From MWCO01 sp964488865 (GTDB taxonomy: Bacteria; Myxococcota_A; Polyangia; Polyangiales; Polyangiaceae), in contig CAZAWR010000016.1 of NCBI GenBank assembly GCA_964488865.1, positions 1-64,000 of the forward strand: 64,000 nucleotides of DNA, given 5' to 3'. This document shows positions 8,673-17,821 of this stretch, in pieces. The first letter of the stretch is position 1. Each line of letters starts with the position of its first letter. The translations under genes and the position numbers were made by a program. The notes under the pieces were generated by a model. That model saw nothing but the letters and a program-made list of their open reading frames with translations. It made no database searches and had not been told where the DNA came from.

Positions 8673-10127
8673 ATGAGCACCATGCCGACGAGGTACGCGG
8701 CGCTGCTTCCGATGCTGCTCTTGGTGGCGTGCGCGGGTCAGGAAGGGGAGACGTCGGCCTTGCCGCCGGGGCCGTCGACGGACGCTGGCACGGACACGGG
8801 GGCGTGCGCACCTGCGACATGTTTGGGACTGGCAGCGGAATGCGGGAACGCGCCGGACGAGTGCGGTGGCGTGCTGTCCTGCGGCGTGTGCCCGCAGGGC
8901 CAGTTCTGCGGAGGCGATGGCCCGAACCAGTGCGGCACGACGCCATGCGCCGCGAAGACGTGCTTGTCGGTGGGGGCGCAGTGCGGCGCGGTATCCGACG
9001 GCTGTGACGACGTGCTCACGTGCGGAGAGTGCCCGGCGCCGTCGGTCTGCGGGGGCGGGGGGGACGCGAACCAGTGCGGGTGTCGCGCGAAGACGTGCGT
9101 GGAGCTTGGCGCGCAGTGCGGCACGGCGCCTGACGGGTGCGGCGGCGTGGTGGATTGCGGAGGCTGCCCTGCCGGCCAGCACTGTGGAGGCGAGCAACCC
9201 AACATGTGCGGCTCCACCGCGTGCACGCCCAAGACCTGTGGTGACCTCGGCATCAGCTGCGGCGAAGTGTCCGACGGGTGCAGCGGGATGCTGGATTGCG
9301 GGACGTGCACGGCGCCCGAGACGTGCGGCGGTGGGGGCACACCGAACCACTGCGGTTGCACCAAGAAGACGTGCGACGCCGTCGGAGCCAAGTGCGGGAC
9401 CGCGTCGGACGGTTGCGGCGAGACGATGCAGTGTGGAAGTTGCGGGACGGGGGAGAGTTGCACGGGCAACGTCTGCGTGTGCTCGAACGGCTACAAGACC
9501 TGTGGCTCGCAGTGCATCCCGGTCGGCGCGTGCTGCACGGACGGCGACTGCACGGGAGGGCGGACTTGCCTGAACCAGGCGTGCTCTTGTCCTTCGTCCA
9601 CGCAGCTGTGCGGTAGCCAGTGCATCCCCTCCGGCTCGTGTTGTACGGACGGCGATTGCAGTGGGCTCATGGTTTGCGCCGCGCCTGGGCAATCCTGTTC
9701 GTGCAGGACGAGTCCGAGTCGCCAGCTGGTGTATCGGTCGTCCCACCCGAACGGGGACCACTTGCTCTCGGTGAATCCCGACGAAGGGACGCCCTACGGG
9801 TACACCCTGGAAGGACCCCAGTTCTACGTGCACAACGCCCCGTGCCAGTGGGGGTTGGTGGCGTTTCGGCGGTTGTTGAACCCCAACACGGGGGAGCACT
9901 TCTTCACGGCATCCGAGGCCGAGAACGACTATCTGGTGAGCATGGGTTGGCTGGCGGAGGGCTCCCTCGGGTGCATCGCCAACGCGTCGGATTGTTCGGC
10001 GATCCCGCTGTACCGTCTCGCCTACACGTTCCACTTGTTCACCACGAGCACGGCGGAGCGCGACGGGTTGGTTTCGCAGGGGTGGAACCTGGAGGGGGTG
10101 GCGGGGTACGTGTGGGCGACTCCGTAG
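8673..10127 (+). CDS. Cys-rich repeat lipoprotein with DUF5648-like C-terminus
   Basis: A 484-residue exported protein. The start MSTMPTR leads into a hydrophobic segment ending LLLVACAG, a lipobox. Residues about 40-290 hold at least five modules of about 45 residues with the pattern TC..LG..CG...DGCGG...CG.C, each with six or more Cys, then two shorter modules of the GSQCIP-GACCTDGDC type. The last 150 residues contain NPNTGEHFFTASEAE and a related FTTSTAERDGLVSQGW, the pattern of DUF5648. Such Cys-rich modules are frequent in surface proteins of Myxococcota; many disulfides are expected. Function unknown. It is divergent from the radical SAM gene. Confidence 0.85.
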   Translation: MSTMPTRYAALLPMLLLVACAGQEGETSALPPGPSTDAGTDTGACAPATCLGLAAECGNAPDECGGVLSCGVCPQGQFCGGDGPNQCGTTPCAAKTCLSVGAQCGAVSDGCDDVLTCGECPAPSVCGGGGDANQCGCRAKTCVELGAQCGTAPDGCGGVVDCGGCPAGQHCGGEQPNMCGSTACTPKTCGDLGISCGEVSDGCSGMLDCGTCTAPETCGGGGTPNHCGCTKKTCDAVGAKCGTASDGCGETMQCGSCGTGESCTGNVCVCSNGYKTCGSQCIPVGACCTDGDCTGGRTCLNQACSCPSSTQLCGSQCIPSGSCCTDGDCSGLMVCAAPGQSCSCRTSPSRQLVYRSSHPNGDHLLSVNPDEGTPYGYTLEGPQFYVHNAPCQWGLVAFRRLLNPNTGEHFFTASEAENDYLVSMGWLAEGSLGCIANASDCSAIPLYRLAYTFHLFTTSTAERDGLVSQGWNLEGVAGYVWATP

Positions 10128-10179
10128 GGCAGGGCTTCGTCAGTACCGTCCCGATCCCCCATGAGCTACAACGGACATC

Positions 10180-11580
10180 ATGCCTGGCTCAGCGGTACAA
10201 CCCTACGACGTCGTTGTGATCGGATCGGGCCCCGGGGGCGAGGGCGCCGCCATGAAATGCGCCAAGGGTGGCAAAAAGGTCTGCGTGGTCGAGCGCCGCC
10301 CCCTGGTCGGCGGGGCGTGCACCCACGCAGCCACCATCCCCTCGAAAACGCTTCGGCAAGTCATCCAGCGCCTCGTCGAACGCAAGCGTCTACCCTTCGG
10401 TTGCCCCCCTTCTTCCATGCCGTCGTTTCCGGACCTCACGCGCGCCGCGGCGTCCGTGATCGAACGCCAGGTCGAGCTGCGCCAGGGCTTCTACGACCGC
10501 AATCGCGTGCCGGTCGTCCATGGCATCGCGCGCTTCGTCGACGCACACACCCTGCGAGTCGACAACGCGGAGGGGTCCCATGTTCTTCTCCAGGCCGGCT
10601 CGGTCGTCATCGCCACCGGCTCGCGCCCGTATCACCCCCCCGACGTCCCCTTCGATCACCCCCGCATTTACGACGCAGAGAGCATCCTCGAGCTGCCCAG
10701 GACGCCCGAGTCCGTCACCGTCTACGGCGCCGGCGTCATCGGCTGCGAGTACGCGTCCATCTGTCGCAACCTCGGGATCAAGGTCAACCTCATCAACACC
10801 AGGGACAAGCTGCTCACGTTCCTGGACGACGAGATCATCGATGCCCTCAGCTATCACTTGAGCGACCAGGGCGTCGTGCTGCGGCACGGGGAGCAGATGC
10901 AGCGGGTGGAGGTGCTCGAGGACCACGTGAACCTGCACCTGCAGAGCGGCAAGCGGATCAAGTCGGACGTCTTGCTGTGGGCGAACGGGCGGACGGGCAA
11001 CACGCACGAACTCGATCTTGATCGCATCGGGCTCGTGCCGGACGAGCGGGGCAACCTCGCGGTGGACGACGCGTACCGGACGGCGGTGCCGAACGTGTAT
11101 GCGGTAGGTGACGTGGTGGGGTTCCCGAGCCTGGCCTCCGCGGCCTACGACCAGGGGAGGTTGGCGGGGACGCACATCGTGGAGGGGCGGCTCGATGGGC
11201 GGCTTGTGCGCAACATCCCCTCCGGGATCTACACCACGCCCGAGGTGAGCTGTCTGGGCAAGACGGAGAAAGAGCTGACGCTGGCGAAGGTCCCCTTCGA
11301 GGTAGGGCGGGCGCACTTCCGGCACCTGGCGCGAGCCCAAATTACGGGGCAGACGGTGGGGATGCTGAAGCTGCTGTTTCACCAGCAGACGCTGGAGTTG
11401 CTCGGGATCCACGCGTTCGGGGACCAGGTGAGCGAGATCATCCACATCGGTCAGGCGATCATGGCCCAGGAAGGTGGGGCGAACACGCTCTCCTATTTCG
11501 TGAATACCACGTTCAACTACCCGACGATGGCGGAGGCGTATCGGGTGGCGGCGCTCAACGGGCTGAATCGGTTGTCGTAG
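10180..11580 (+). CDS. sthA: Soluble pyridine nucleotide transhydrogenase (Si-specific)
   Basis: A 466-residue FAD flavoprotein that exchanges reducing equivalents between NADPH and NAD in the cytoplasm. The N-terminal GSGPGGEGAAMKCAKGG and CTHAATIPSKTLR match SthA closely. As in SthA, the redox-active CxxxxC disulfide of dihydrolipoamide dehydrogenases is missing one Cys (GGACTHAATIP). The second nucleotide-binding site (YGAGVIGCEYASI) and the FAD contact (VYAVGDVVGFPSLASAA) are present. Length is normal for the family (about 465). Confidence 0.93.
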   Translation: MPGSAVQPYDVVVIGSGPGGEGAAMKCAKGGKKVCVVERRPLVGGACTHAATIPSKTLRQVIQRLVERKRLPFGCPPSSMPSFPDLTRAAASVIERQVELRQGFYDRNRVPVVHGIARFVDAHTLRVDNAEGSHVLLQAGSVVIATGSRPYHPPDVPFDHPRIYDAESILELPRTPESVTVYGAGVIGCEYASICRNLGIKVNLINTRDKLLTFLDDEIIDALSYHLSDQGVVLRHGEQMQRVEVLEDHVNLHLQSGKRIKSDVLLWANGRTGNTHELDLDRIGLVPDERGNLAVDDAYRTAVPNVYAVGDVVGFPSLASAAYDQGRLAGTHIVEGRLDGRLVRNIPSGIYTTPEVSCLGKTEKELTLAKVPFEVGRAHFRHLARAQITGQTVGMLKLLFHQQTLELLGIHAFGDQVSEIIHIGQAIMAQEGGANTLSYFVNTTFNYPTMAEAYRVAALNGLNRLS

Positions 11581-11586
11581 CGGGCC

Positions 11587-11622
11587 GCCTTGCCCCACGC
11601 CTTGCCCCACGCCTTGCCCCAC
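11587..11622. repeat. Three tandem copies of a 12-bp repeat after sthA
   Basis: GCCTTGCCCCAC repeats three times without change, starting seven bases after the sthA stop codon. It lies between sthA and the next gene. It has no dyad symmetry, so a terminator role is not evident. It looks like a slippage product. Confidence 0.8.
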
Positions 11623-11669
11623 GCTACACACCGGACGAGCCCGACGCTCCCGCCATCCCCGAGGCTGCC

Positions 11670-12872
11670 GTGTTTCTGACGAGCTTGATGCATCGTGACG
11701 ACCTGTTCGACATCACCCTTCGGTGGTTGAACAACGACCCGCGGGAAGACGATGGTCGCCACCTTTCGGAGATATTTCTGTTCGAGAGCGCCGTGTCCGC
11801 GCCCATCGTGCAGGACATCATGCTCAACCTTTTCGGTAGGTTGTACGGGGAACGGCTGTCCGTCGAGCGCGTGCAGTACAAGGACGCCCTGCGCGCTCGC
11901 CTCATCGAGGGCATTCCGCGTTTTCCCCCGCGTGTGCAGGACCTCGTGGCTGCCTACCAAGCCAGTCCGGAGGAGTTCTTCCCCGGCATGCCGGTCGACG
12001 CGATGCTCCTGTCCACGCCCACCCGGAGGCTCGTTTCCATCAGTCGCATCAAGCGCCCCAGTCGGGTGGCCGAGAAGACCGCCTATCGCCTGTCCGACGC
12101 GCTGGCCGACCGCGTTCGCCAGGAAGCCGAAGTCTTCGCCTCGGCACGCGCCTTCGCTCGCGGCGTCCCCCTGCAGCACCTCATCAGCACCGAAGCCCAG
12201 ATGGACGAGGACTTCGTGGCCGCCGAGCGCGTCGTCGCAGGGGCATTTCGCGACGGCGCCGTCATCTTCCCGCGCGACCAGTTGACCATCAACGACGTGA
12301 TCGGCTTCAAGGTCATCGGCGACGAGGGAGAGCTTCTTCTGGCCGAGCACATCTTCGCCGAAGAGTCCGGCGTCACGGTCGTGGAGCGGGAGGAGCACCG
12401 CGGACACTACAACGCGACGAACCTGCTGCTCGACATCGACTTGCCCCCGGTGGGCAAGATCATCGACGACAACGCGCACCGCGAGTGGCATCAGGCCGCG
12501 CAGCGCGGTCTCGACCCGGCCACCGCTCCCCAGCGCTTCGCCGAATACGTCGAGTCCGGGGCGCGCACGGTCCGCACGGAGGTCATCCTCACCACGTATC
12601 CAGAGCTCATCGAGTCCGAGTTGGGGCGCTCCCTGCACGAGTTGCGCATCCTTCGCTTGCGCGACCGCCACTCCTACTCCGGCCAGATCGCTCAGAACGC
12701 CCGCTACCTCATCGAGTACCTGCTCGCCGTCGCCTACGCGCCGACCATCGAAGTCAGCAGTCTGCCCGTCAAGCTCTGGGGTCGCTACCTTCCCGACACC
12801 GTGCTCACCGCCGTCGGCCACCTTTTCGGCATCCGGCAGAACGGCTTGCTCAAGTGGTTCCTGCCTGACTGA
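11670..12872 (+). CDS. Uncharacterised protein with RelA/SpoT-like signatures
   Basis: A 400-residue soluble protein with no family I can name with certainty. The middle has features recalling the (p)ppGpp synthetase fold of RelA/SpoT proteins: NDVIGFKVIGDEG (about 210), then HRGHYNATNLLLDIDLPP (about 250) in the place of the usual GYRSIH strand, then RTEVILTTYPELIE (about 310) in the place of EVQIRT. The Gly and the Tyr are kept, but the usual Arg and Asp of active synthetases are not clear to me. No HD hydrolase, TGS or ACT domain is visible. Start is GTG with GAGG upstream; ATG at 11688 is an alternative. Confidence 0.5.
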   Translation: MFLTSLMHRDDLFDITLRWLNNDPREDDGRHLSEIFLFESAVSAPIVQDIMLNLFGRLYGERLSVERVQYKDALRARLIEGIPRFPPRVQDLVAAYQASPEEFFPGMPVDAMLLSTPTRRLVSISRIKRPSRVAEKTAYRLSDALADRVRQEAEVFASARAFARGVPLQHLISTEAQMDEDFVAAERVVAGAFRDGAVIFPRDQLTINDVIGFKVIGDEGELLLAEHIFAEESGVTVVEREEHRGHYNATNLLLDIDLPPVGKIIDDNAHREWHQAAQRGLDPATAPQRFAEYVESGARTVRTEVILTTYPELIESELGRSLHELRILRLRDRHSYSGQIAQNARYLIEYLLAVAYAPTIEVSSLPVKLWGRYLPDTVLTAVGHLFGIRQNGLLKWFLPD

Positions 12873-13782
12873 GTACTGCGTCCTGCAGGCACGTATCTCT
12901 CGAGACCGAGACCGAGCCCGAGCCCGAGCCCGAGCCTGGAGAACCACGGAAGACGCAGCAGGCACAGAAGGTGGTGCGGAGGCAGGCCGTGCGATTTGCG
13001 TCTGTGGAAGCCTTGGGTTCGGCGTGGCCCAGCCCGTTTCTGGTTCTCAGTTGACTGCGCCTTCGGCTTCGTCGTCCTACGTGGACTCCAGCCAGCAGAG
13101 CTAGCAGAGCTAGCAGAGCTGGCCTCCGTCCACTCCGGTTCGAATTCCTGTTCTCAGCTCCTACCACCGTGTGCCCGAAGTGATTTTCGGGATCGCACTC
13201 CGGAGAACCACAGAGGACGCTGAAGGCACAGAAGGGGACTTTCATCACGTGTCAACCAACCGGCTCGGGCTCGGGCTGAGAATATCCCCGCGAGGAGACA
13301 GTAGCCCAGGGCAACTTCGGCGAAGGCCCGCCGCCAGGGTGGGCTTTGCGCGACTACGACGTGAGCACGCTTGGGTCGTTTGGAGGGCAGTTCGTTGCGC
13401 GAACGCCACCGGGATAGCATGCGCCAGGAGGACTCGATGACACGGTTCGGCGAGGCGTACCGTGCGAAGCCCGCCACAGCGGGCTTCCCCAAAATTTGCC
13501 GTGGGCTCTGCAGCCCGCGGACCGGATCCACTCGAGGAATCTCGGTGTCTTGCAGCTCCGTGAAGAGATAGTCCATGTCAGGATAGTCATGCGGGTCTTG
13601 GTCCCTCCCTACGACCCGTTCCGGCGGATCCTCTTGCGTGTGGTGCAGAGGAAGGCCGTGCGCGTTGCGCCTGACTCCGCCCGTTCCTGGTTCTCTGTTC
13701 GAAGGGACTTCGACCCTGGCGTCCCGAAACTCCCCGCCCCATACAGACATCTGACTTGACCGGAGCCAACCACGGAGGTCTC
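12873..13782. other. 910-bp gene-free region of degenerate repeats
   Basis: No convincing gene on either strand. It contains a GAGCCC-type run (about 12901-12936), two related copies of GGAGAACCAC followed by a purine-rich GACGC..AGGCACAGAAGG tract (about 12938-12972 and 13201-13234), a longer diverged pair sharing GTGGTGC.GAGG.AGGCCGTGCG and CCTGGTTCTC (about 12972-13050 and 13639-13700), and three copies of AGCAGAGCT (about 13097-13123). Two strong hairpins sit at 13466-13519. The stretch ends in the GGAGG binding site of aceE. It looks like repeatedly duplicated, decaying intergenic elements. Confidence 0.65.
13466..13519 (+). terminator. Two adjacent strong hairpins with interchangeable arms
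   Basis: The first hairpin is a perfect nine-base stem GAAGCCCGC/GCGGGCTTC with a CACA loop (13466-13487). The second is an eight-base stem, one G-T pair, CGTGGGCT/AGCCCGCG with loop CTGC (13500-13519). The cores of arms 1 and 4 are identical (AGCCCGC) and arms 2 and 3 differ by one base, so arm 1 could pair with 3 and arm 2 with 4. No gene ends nearby and no U-tract follows, so terminator, REP-like repeat and leader switch are all open. Confidence 0.4.
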
Positions 13783-16461
13783 ATGTTCGCCGACCCCACC
13801 ACGCGCCTTCCCGACATCGACCCGGTCCAGACCACCGAGTGGATGGACTCGATGTCCGACGTGGCGAAGTCCCAAGGACCGGCCCGCGCCCGGTTCCTCG
13901 CCAGCAAGCTGCTCGACCACGCCCGAGCCATCGGTGTCGGTCTGCCCGTGCTCGTGCAGACGCCCTACATCAACACGATCAGCCCCCTCGAGGAGCCGCC
14001 TTACCCTGGTGACGAGCGCATCGAGAAGCGTATCCGACGGTTGATCCGCTGGAACGCCGCCGTCATGGTCGTGCGCGCCAACCGACAGTTCCACGGCATC
14101 GGCGGTCACCTGGCCACCTATGCCTCCGCCGCAAGCCTCTACGAAACAGGATTCAACCACTTCTTCCGAGGCCGCGAGCACCCCGACGGGCACGACCAGA
14201 TCCTGTTCCAGGGCCACGCTGCGCCCGGCATCTACGCCCGTGCCTATCTCGAGGGCCGGCTCACCGAGGGCCACCTCGACCGCTTCCGCCGAGAGCAATG
14301 GCTCGGGCACGGCCTGTCCTCGTACCCGCACCCGCGCCTGATGCCGAAGTTCTGGGAGTTCCCCACCGTCTCCATGGGCCTCGGTCCCATCTTCGCCATC
14401 TACCAGGCTCGGTTCAACCGCTACCTCCAAGCCCGCGGCATCGCTCGCACGTCCGGAAACCGTGTGTTCGCCTTCCTCGGCGACGGCGAAACCGACGAGC
14501 CCGAAGCCCTCGGCGCCCTTACCCTCGCCGGCAGGGACAAGCTCGACAACCTCATCTTCGTGGTCAACTGCAACCTGCAGCGGCTCGATGGCCCCGTGCG
14601 GGGCAACGGCAAGATCATCCAGGAGCTCGAGACCGTCTTCCGTGGAGCAGGCTGGAACGTCATCAAGGTCATCTGGGGAAGGGAGTGGGACGCCCTGCTC
14701 GACCGCGATCCCGATCAAGTCCTCGTCCAACGCATGAACGAGACCGTCGACGGACAGTTCCAGAAGTACGCTGTGGAGACCGGTGACTACGTTCGCGCGG
14801 ACTTCTTCGGAAAGGACCCGAGGCTCCTCGAGCTCGTGAAGCACCTGTCGGACGAGGACATCCGTCGCTTGCGACGCGGCGGCCACGACATGCGCAAGGT
14901 TCACGCCGCGTTCCACGCTGCCACCCTGCATCGCGGCTCCCCCACCGTCATCCTCGCGCACACCGTCAAGGGCTGGGCCCTCGGGCCCGGCGTCGAGGCC
15001 AAGAACGTCACGCATCAACAGAAGAAGCTCGACGAGGAAGAGCTGCGGGCGTTCCGCAACCTCCTCGAGCTCGACATCCCGGACCGGCAGCTCAAAGAGC
15101 CCCCGTTCTTCCACCCCGGCATGGATAGCGAGGAGGTGCAGTACCTGCTGGAGCGCCGTCGCGCGCTCGGGGGGTTCATCCCGCAGCGTGCGGCCCGGTC
15201 TTACGCCCTGCCGATGCCCGACGAAGACAAGGACCCCTTCGACGAGTTTCTTGCCGGCTCCAAGGCCGACGTGTCGACCACGATGGCGTTCGCCCGCATG
15301 CTCTCCAAGCTCCTGAGGGACAAGGGGATCGGCGAGCGCATCGTGCCCATCATTCCCGACGAGGCGAGGACGTTCGGCATGGACCCGCTCTTCAGCCAGA
15401 TCGGCATCTATGCGGCCCACGGCCAAGCCTACGAGCCCGTCGATGCCGGCGTCATGCTCAAGTATCGCGAAAGCGCGACCGGCCAACTGCTCGAAGAGGG
15501 CATCACCGAAGCGGGCTCGATGGCGTCGTTCACCGCGGCAGCCACGGCGTACGCCACCCATGGCGTGCCGATGATCCCCTTCTACATGTTCTATTCGATG
15601 TTCGGCTTCCAGCGCACGGGCGACCAGATGTGGGCCTTGGGGGACATACGAGGCCGCGGCTTCCTCATGGGCGGCACCGCAGGTCGCACCACCCTCATGG
15701 GTGAAGGGCTCCAGCACGCCGACGGTCACAGCCACCTGCTCGCATCGACGATACCCAGCGTTCGATCGTACGACCCGGCGTGGGCCTTCGAGCTCGCGGT
15801 CATCGTTCGCCACGGCCTTCAGGTGATGTTCGTCGAACAGCAGGACGTCTTTTACTACGTCACGATCCACAACGAGGCGTACGCGATGGCGCCGATGCCC
15901 GACGGGGCGGAGGAGGGCATCGTCAAGGGTCTATACCGGTTCTTGCCCGCTCCCGAGCCGAGGGCTCATCGAGCGCAGTTGCTCGCCAGCGGCTCGATCC
16001 TCCAGGAAGCCCTCCGCGCGCAAAAGGTCCTCGCCGAGCGCTACGACGTGGCCGCCGACGTGTGGAGCGCCACGAGTTTCTTGGCGCTGCGAAGGGAGGC
16101 ACTGGAGGCCGAACGATGGAACCGCCATCACCCCGACCAGCCTTCGCGGGTGCCTTACGTGTCTTCGCTGCTCGACCCCACCGAAGGACCGGTCGTGGCC
16201 GTGTCCGACTGGATGAAGGCGATTCCAGACCAGATCGCGCGCTGGGTGAGGCCGCCCTTCGTGTCCCTCGGGACCGATGGGTACGGGATGAGCGACACGC
16301 GCGAGGTGATGCGGCGGCACTTCGAGATCGATGCGGGATCCATCGTCATTGCAGTTCTCCACGAGCTGTTCCGGCAGGGGAGCGTGACCGCCCAGACCGT
16401 CCGTCAGGCCATGGACGACTTCGAGTACGACCCGGAGAAGCTCGACGCCGCGAGTATCTGA
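13783..16461 (+). CDS. aceE: Pyruvate dehydrogenase E1, homodimeric type
   Basis: An 892-residue thiamine diphosphate enzyme that decarboxylates pyruvate and acetylates the lipoyl group of E2. Similarity runs the full length: YINTISP near the N-terminus, HFFRGREH and GHAAPGIYARAYLEGRLTE, the ThDP-magnesium motif GDGETDEPE followed by VNCNLQRLDGPVRGNGK, and the C-terminal DGYGMSDTREVMRRHFEID. The start at 13783 is preceded by GGAGG at five bases; an upstream in-frame ATG at 13756 lacks a binding site. No E2 or E3 gene is adjacent, unlike the usual aceEF arrangement. Confidence 0.96.
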   Translation: MFADPTTRLPDIDPVQTTEWMDSMSDVAKSQGPARARFLASKLLDHARAIGVGLPVLVQTPYINTISPLEEPPYPGDERIEKRIRRLIRWNAAVMVVRANRQFHGIGGHLATYASAASLYETGFNHFFRGREHPDGHDQILFQGHAAPGIYARAYLEGRLTEGHLDRFRREQWLGHGLSSYPHPRLMPKFWEFPTVSMGLGPIFAIYQARFNRYLQARGIARTSGNRVFAFLGDGETDEPEALGALTLAGRDKLDNLIFVVNCNLQRLDGPVRGNGKIIQELETVFRGAGWNVIKVIWGREWDALLDRDPDQVLVQRMNETVDGQFQKYAVETGDYVRADFFGKDPRLLELVKHLSDEDIRRLRRGGHDMRKVHAAFHAATLHRGSPTVILAHTVKGWALGPGVEAKNVTHQQKKLDEEELRAFRNLLELDIPDRQLKEPPFFHPGMDSEEVQYLLERRRALGGFIPQRAARSYALPMPDEDKDPFDEFLAGSKADVSTTMAFARMLSKLLRDKGIGERIVPIIPDEARTFGMDPLFSQIGIYAAHGQAYEPVDAGVMLKYRESATGQLLEEGITEAGSMASFTAAATAYATHGVPMIPFYMFYSMFGFQRTGDQMWALGDIRGRGFLMGGTAGRTTLMGEGLQHADGHSHLLASTIPSVRSYDPAWAFELAVIVRHGLQVMFVEQQDVFYYVTIHNEAYAMAPMPDGAEEGIVKGLYRFLPAPEPRAHRAQLLASGSILQEALRAQKVLAERYDVAADVWSATSFLALRREALEAERWNRHHPDQPSRVPYVSSLLDPTEGPVVAVSDWMKAIPDQIARWVRPPFVSLGTDGYGMSDTREVMRRHFEIDAGSIVIAVLHELFRQGSVTAQTVRQAMDDFEYDPEKLDAASI

Positions 16462-16531
16462 GCTCGTTGTGGGTTGGTGCACGGTCCACGTTGCACATTC
16501 GCGACGGTCGACCTAGATCCAAGGTATCCCC

Positions 16532-17170
16532 ATGCACGGTCTCAGCGTCCTGATTCCTTTCCTCTCCGCATCGTTGTTGCTTGCGGGCTGCAGTGCGAAC
16601 GATCCTGCGCCGCCGCGGAGCAAGCCGAGCACGGTCGACGGTGGCGGAGACTACCCGGAAGGTCCGTATGGAGTGACGAACGGGAGCGTCGTCGCGGACA
16701 TTTCGTGGGAGGGGTGGAGGGAGCCGATGGCTTCTGGATTCGACCCCAACGCGTTCGAGACGATCTCCCTGTCGGACTACTACGACCCGGATGGGGAGAA
16801 GGGGTATCGGGCGATCTTCGTCAACGCCTCGGCGCGCTGGTGCAGCATCTGCAAGATGGAGCAGCGCCACATTCGCGAGAAGCGTGCGGAGTGGGGGCCG
16901 AAAGGGGTCGTGTTCATCGAGACGCTCTTCGAGGACGTGGGCAGCGGACCCGCCAAACCTTCGGACCTGGTGGCCTGGGGCAACACCTATCAGATCGACT
17001 GGGTTCTCGTGTTGGACCCGACCAACAAGCTGAGCGCCTTCTTCGATCGGTCCGCCAGTCCCATGAACATGGTCATCAACGCGCGCACGATGGAGATACG
17101 CGACGTCATCACCGGCATGCCGGACGAGTCCTGGTGGAACAACCACCTCGAACCTCTCACCGCCCAGTAG
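16532..17170 (+). CDS. Thioredoxin-fold lipoprotein
   Basis: A 212-residue protein with a signal peptide and lipobox (LLLAGCS), so it is lipid-anchored outside the cytoplasm. The thioredoxin-like domain has a CxxC motif WCSICK (about residue 107) and ends with MNMVINARTMEIRD, the usual cis-Pro region with PMN. It resembles the AhpC/TSA-TlpA group. The likely role is a thiol-disulfide exchange or sensing protein. It sits 24 bases before a second thioredoxin-fold lipoprotein with a different CxxC, and the two are probably one transcript. Confidence 0.82.
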   Translation: MHGLSVLIPFLSASLLLAGCSANDPAPPRSKPSTVDGGGDYPEGPYGVTNGSVVADISWEGWREPMASGFDPNAFETISLSDYYDPDGEKGYRAIFVNASARWCSICKMEQRHIREKRAEWGPKGVVFIETLFEDVGSGPAKPSDLVAWGNTYQIDWVLVLDPTNKLSAFFDRSASPMNMVINARTMEIRDVITGMPDESWWNNHLEPLTAQ

Positions 17171-17194
17171 GGATCGATTCAGCGGAGCAAGCAC

Positions 17195-17797
17195 ATGGGG
17201 ATTTGCGTGACCAGAGCGGCACGTTCTTGCGGATGGTGCATCGGCCTGTCCGCGTTGGCCTTGGGACTCGTGGCCTGCGGCGGGCCGGTTGCAACGGGGC
17301 CCGACCCGGCGACGGGCGCGCCTGCCACGCCGGGCGAAGCTGGGACGGCTAGTCCTGCGGCCAAAACCAAGAAGATTGCGGACTTCTCCCTCGAGACGGT
17401 CGATGGGAAGACCGTCTCGCTTTCCGACTACGTGGGCGAGAACGTGATCCTTCTCGACTTCTGGGCGACCTGGTGTGAGCCGTGCCTCGCGGCGATGCCC
17501 CACCTCAACGAGATCTACCGCAACCACAAGGACAAAGGGTTCGTGCTCTTGAGCATCTCGATGGACGGTCCGGACACCGTGGCGGAAGTTCGCTCCTACA
17601 GCCAGCGGCACAACCTCGACTTCCCGGTCCTGCTCGACGAGGAGTCGCGCGCGGTGTCCCTCTACAACCCGAAGCGCTCGGCGCCCTTCAGCGTGCTGAT
17701 CGCCAAGGACGGGACCATCTTGCACAAGCGCGACGGGTACCAGCCCGGTGATGAAGTCGCCATCGAGGCCGAGGTCGTGGAAGCGCTGTCGCGATAG
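17195..17797 (+). CDS. TlpA-family thiol-disulfide lipoprotein
   Basis: A 200-residue exported protein. After a hydrophobic segment ending LGLVACGG (lipobox) comes a Pro/Ala/Thr linker and a TlpA-like thioredoxin domain with FWATWCEPCLAAMPHL (CxxC near residue 95) and a cis-Pro in RSAPFSVLIAKDG. Such proteins reduce or oxidise disulfides in periplasmic proteins such as cytochrome c assembly factors. The substrate is not evident from neighbours. It follows another thioredoxin-fold lipoprotein by 24 bases. Confidence 0.88.
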   Translation: MGICVTRAARSCGWCIGLSALALGLVACGGPVATGPDPATGAPATPGEAGTASPAAKTKKIADFSLETVDGKTVSLSDYVGENVILLDFWATWCEPCLAAMPHLNEIYRNHKDKGFVLLSISMDGPDTVAEVRSYSQRHNLDFPVLLDEESRAVSLYNPKRSAPFSVLIAKDGTILHKRDGYQPGDEVAIEAEVVEALSR

Positions 17798-17821
17798 ACC
17801 GGGTGAGCCGCCAACGCCCGC

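Noticed and set aside
13130..13165. Possible tRNA T-arm (GGTTCGAATTCC)
   Set aside because: The flanking bases do not form the five-base T stem and no acceptor, D or anticodon arms are found upstream.
13154..13750. Long minus-strand frame upstream of aceE
   Set aside because: It runs through the repeat patchwork, has no ribosome binding site or recognisable domain, and looks like chance in GC-rich DNA.
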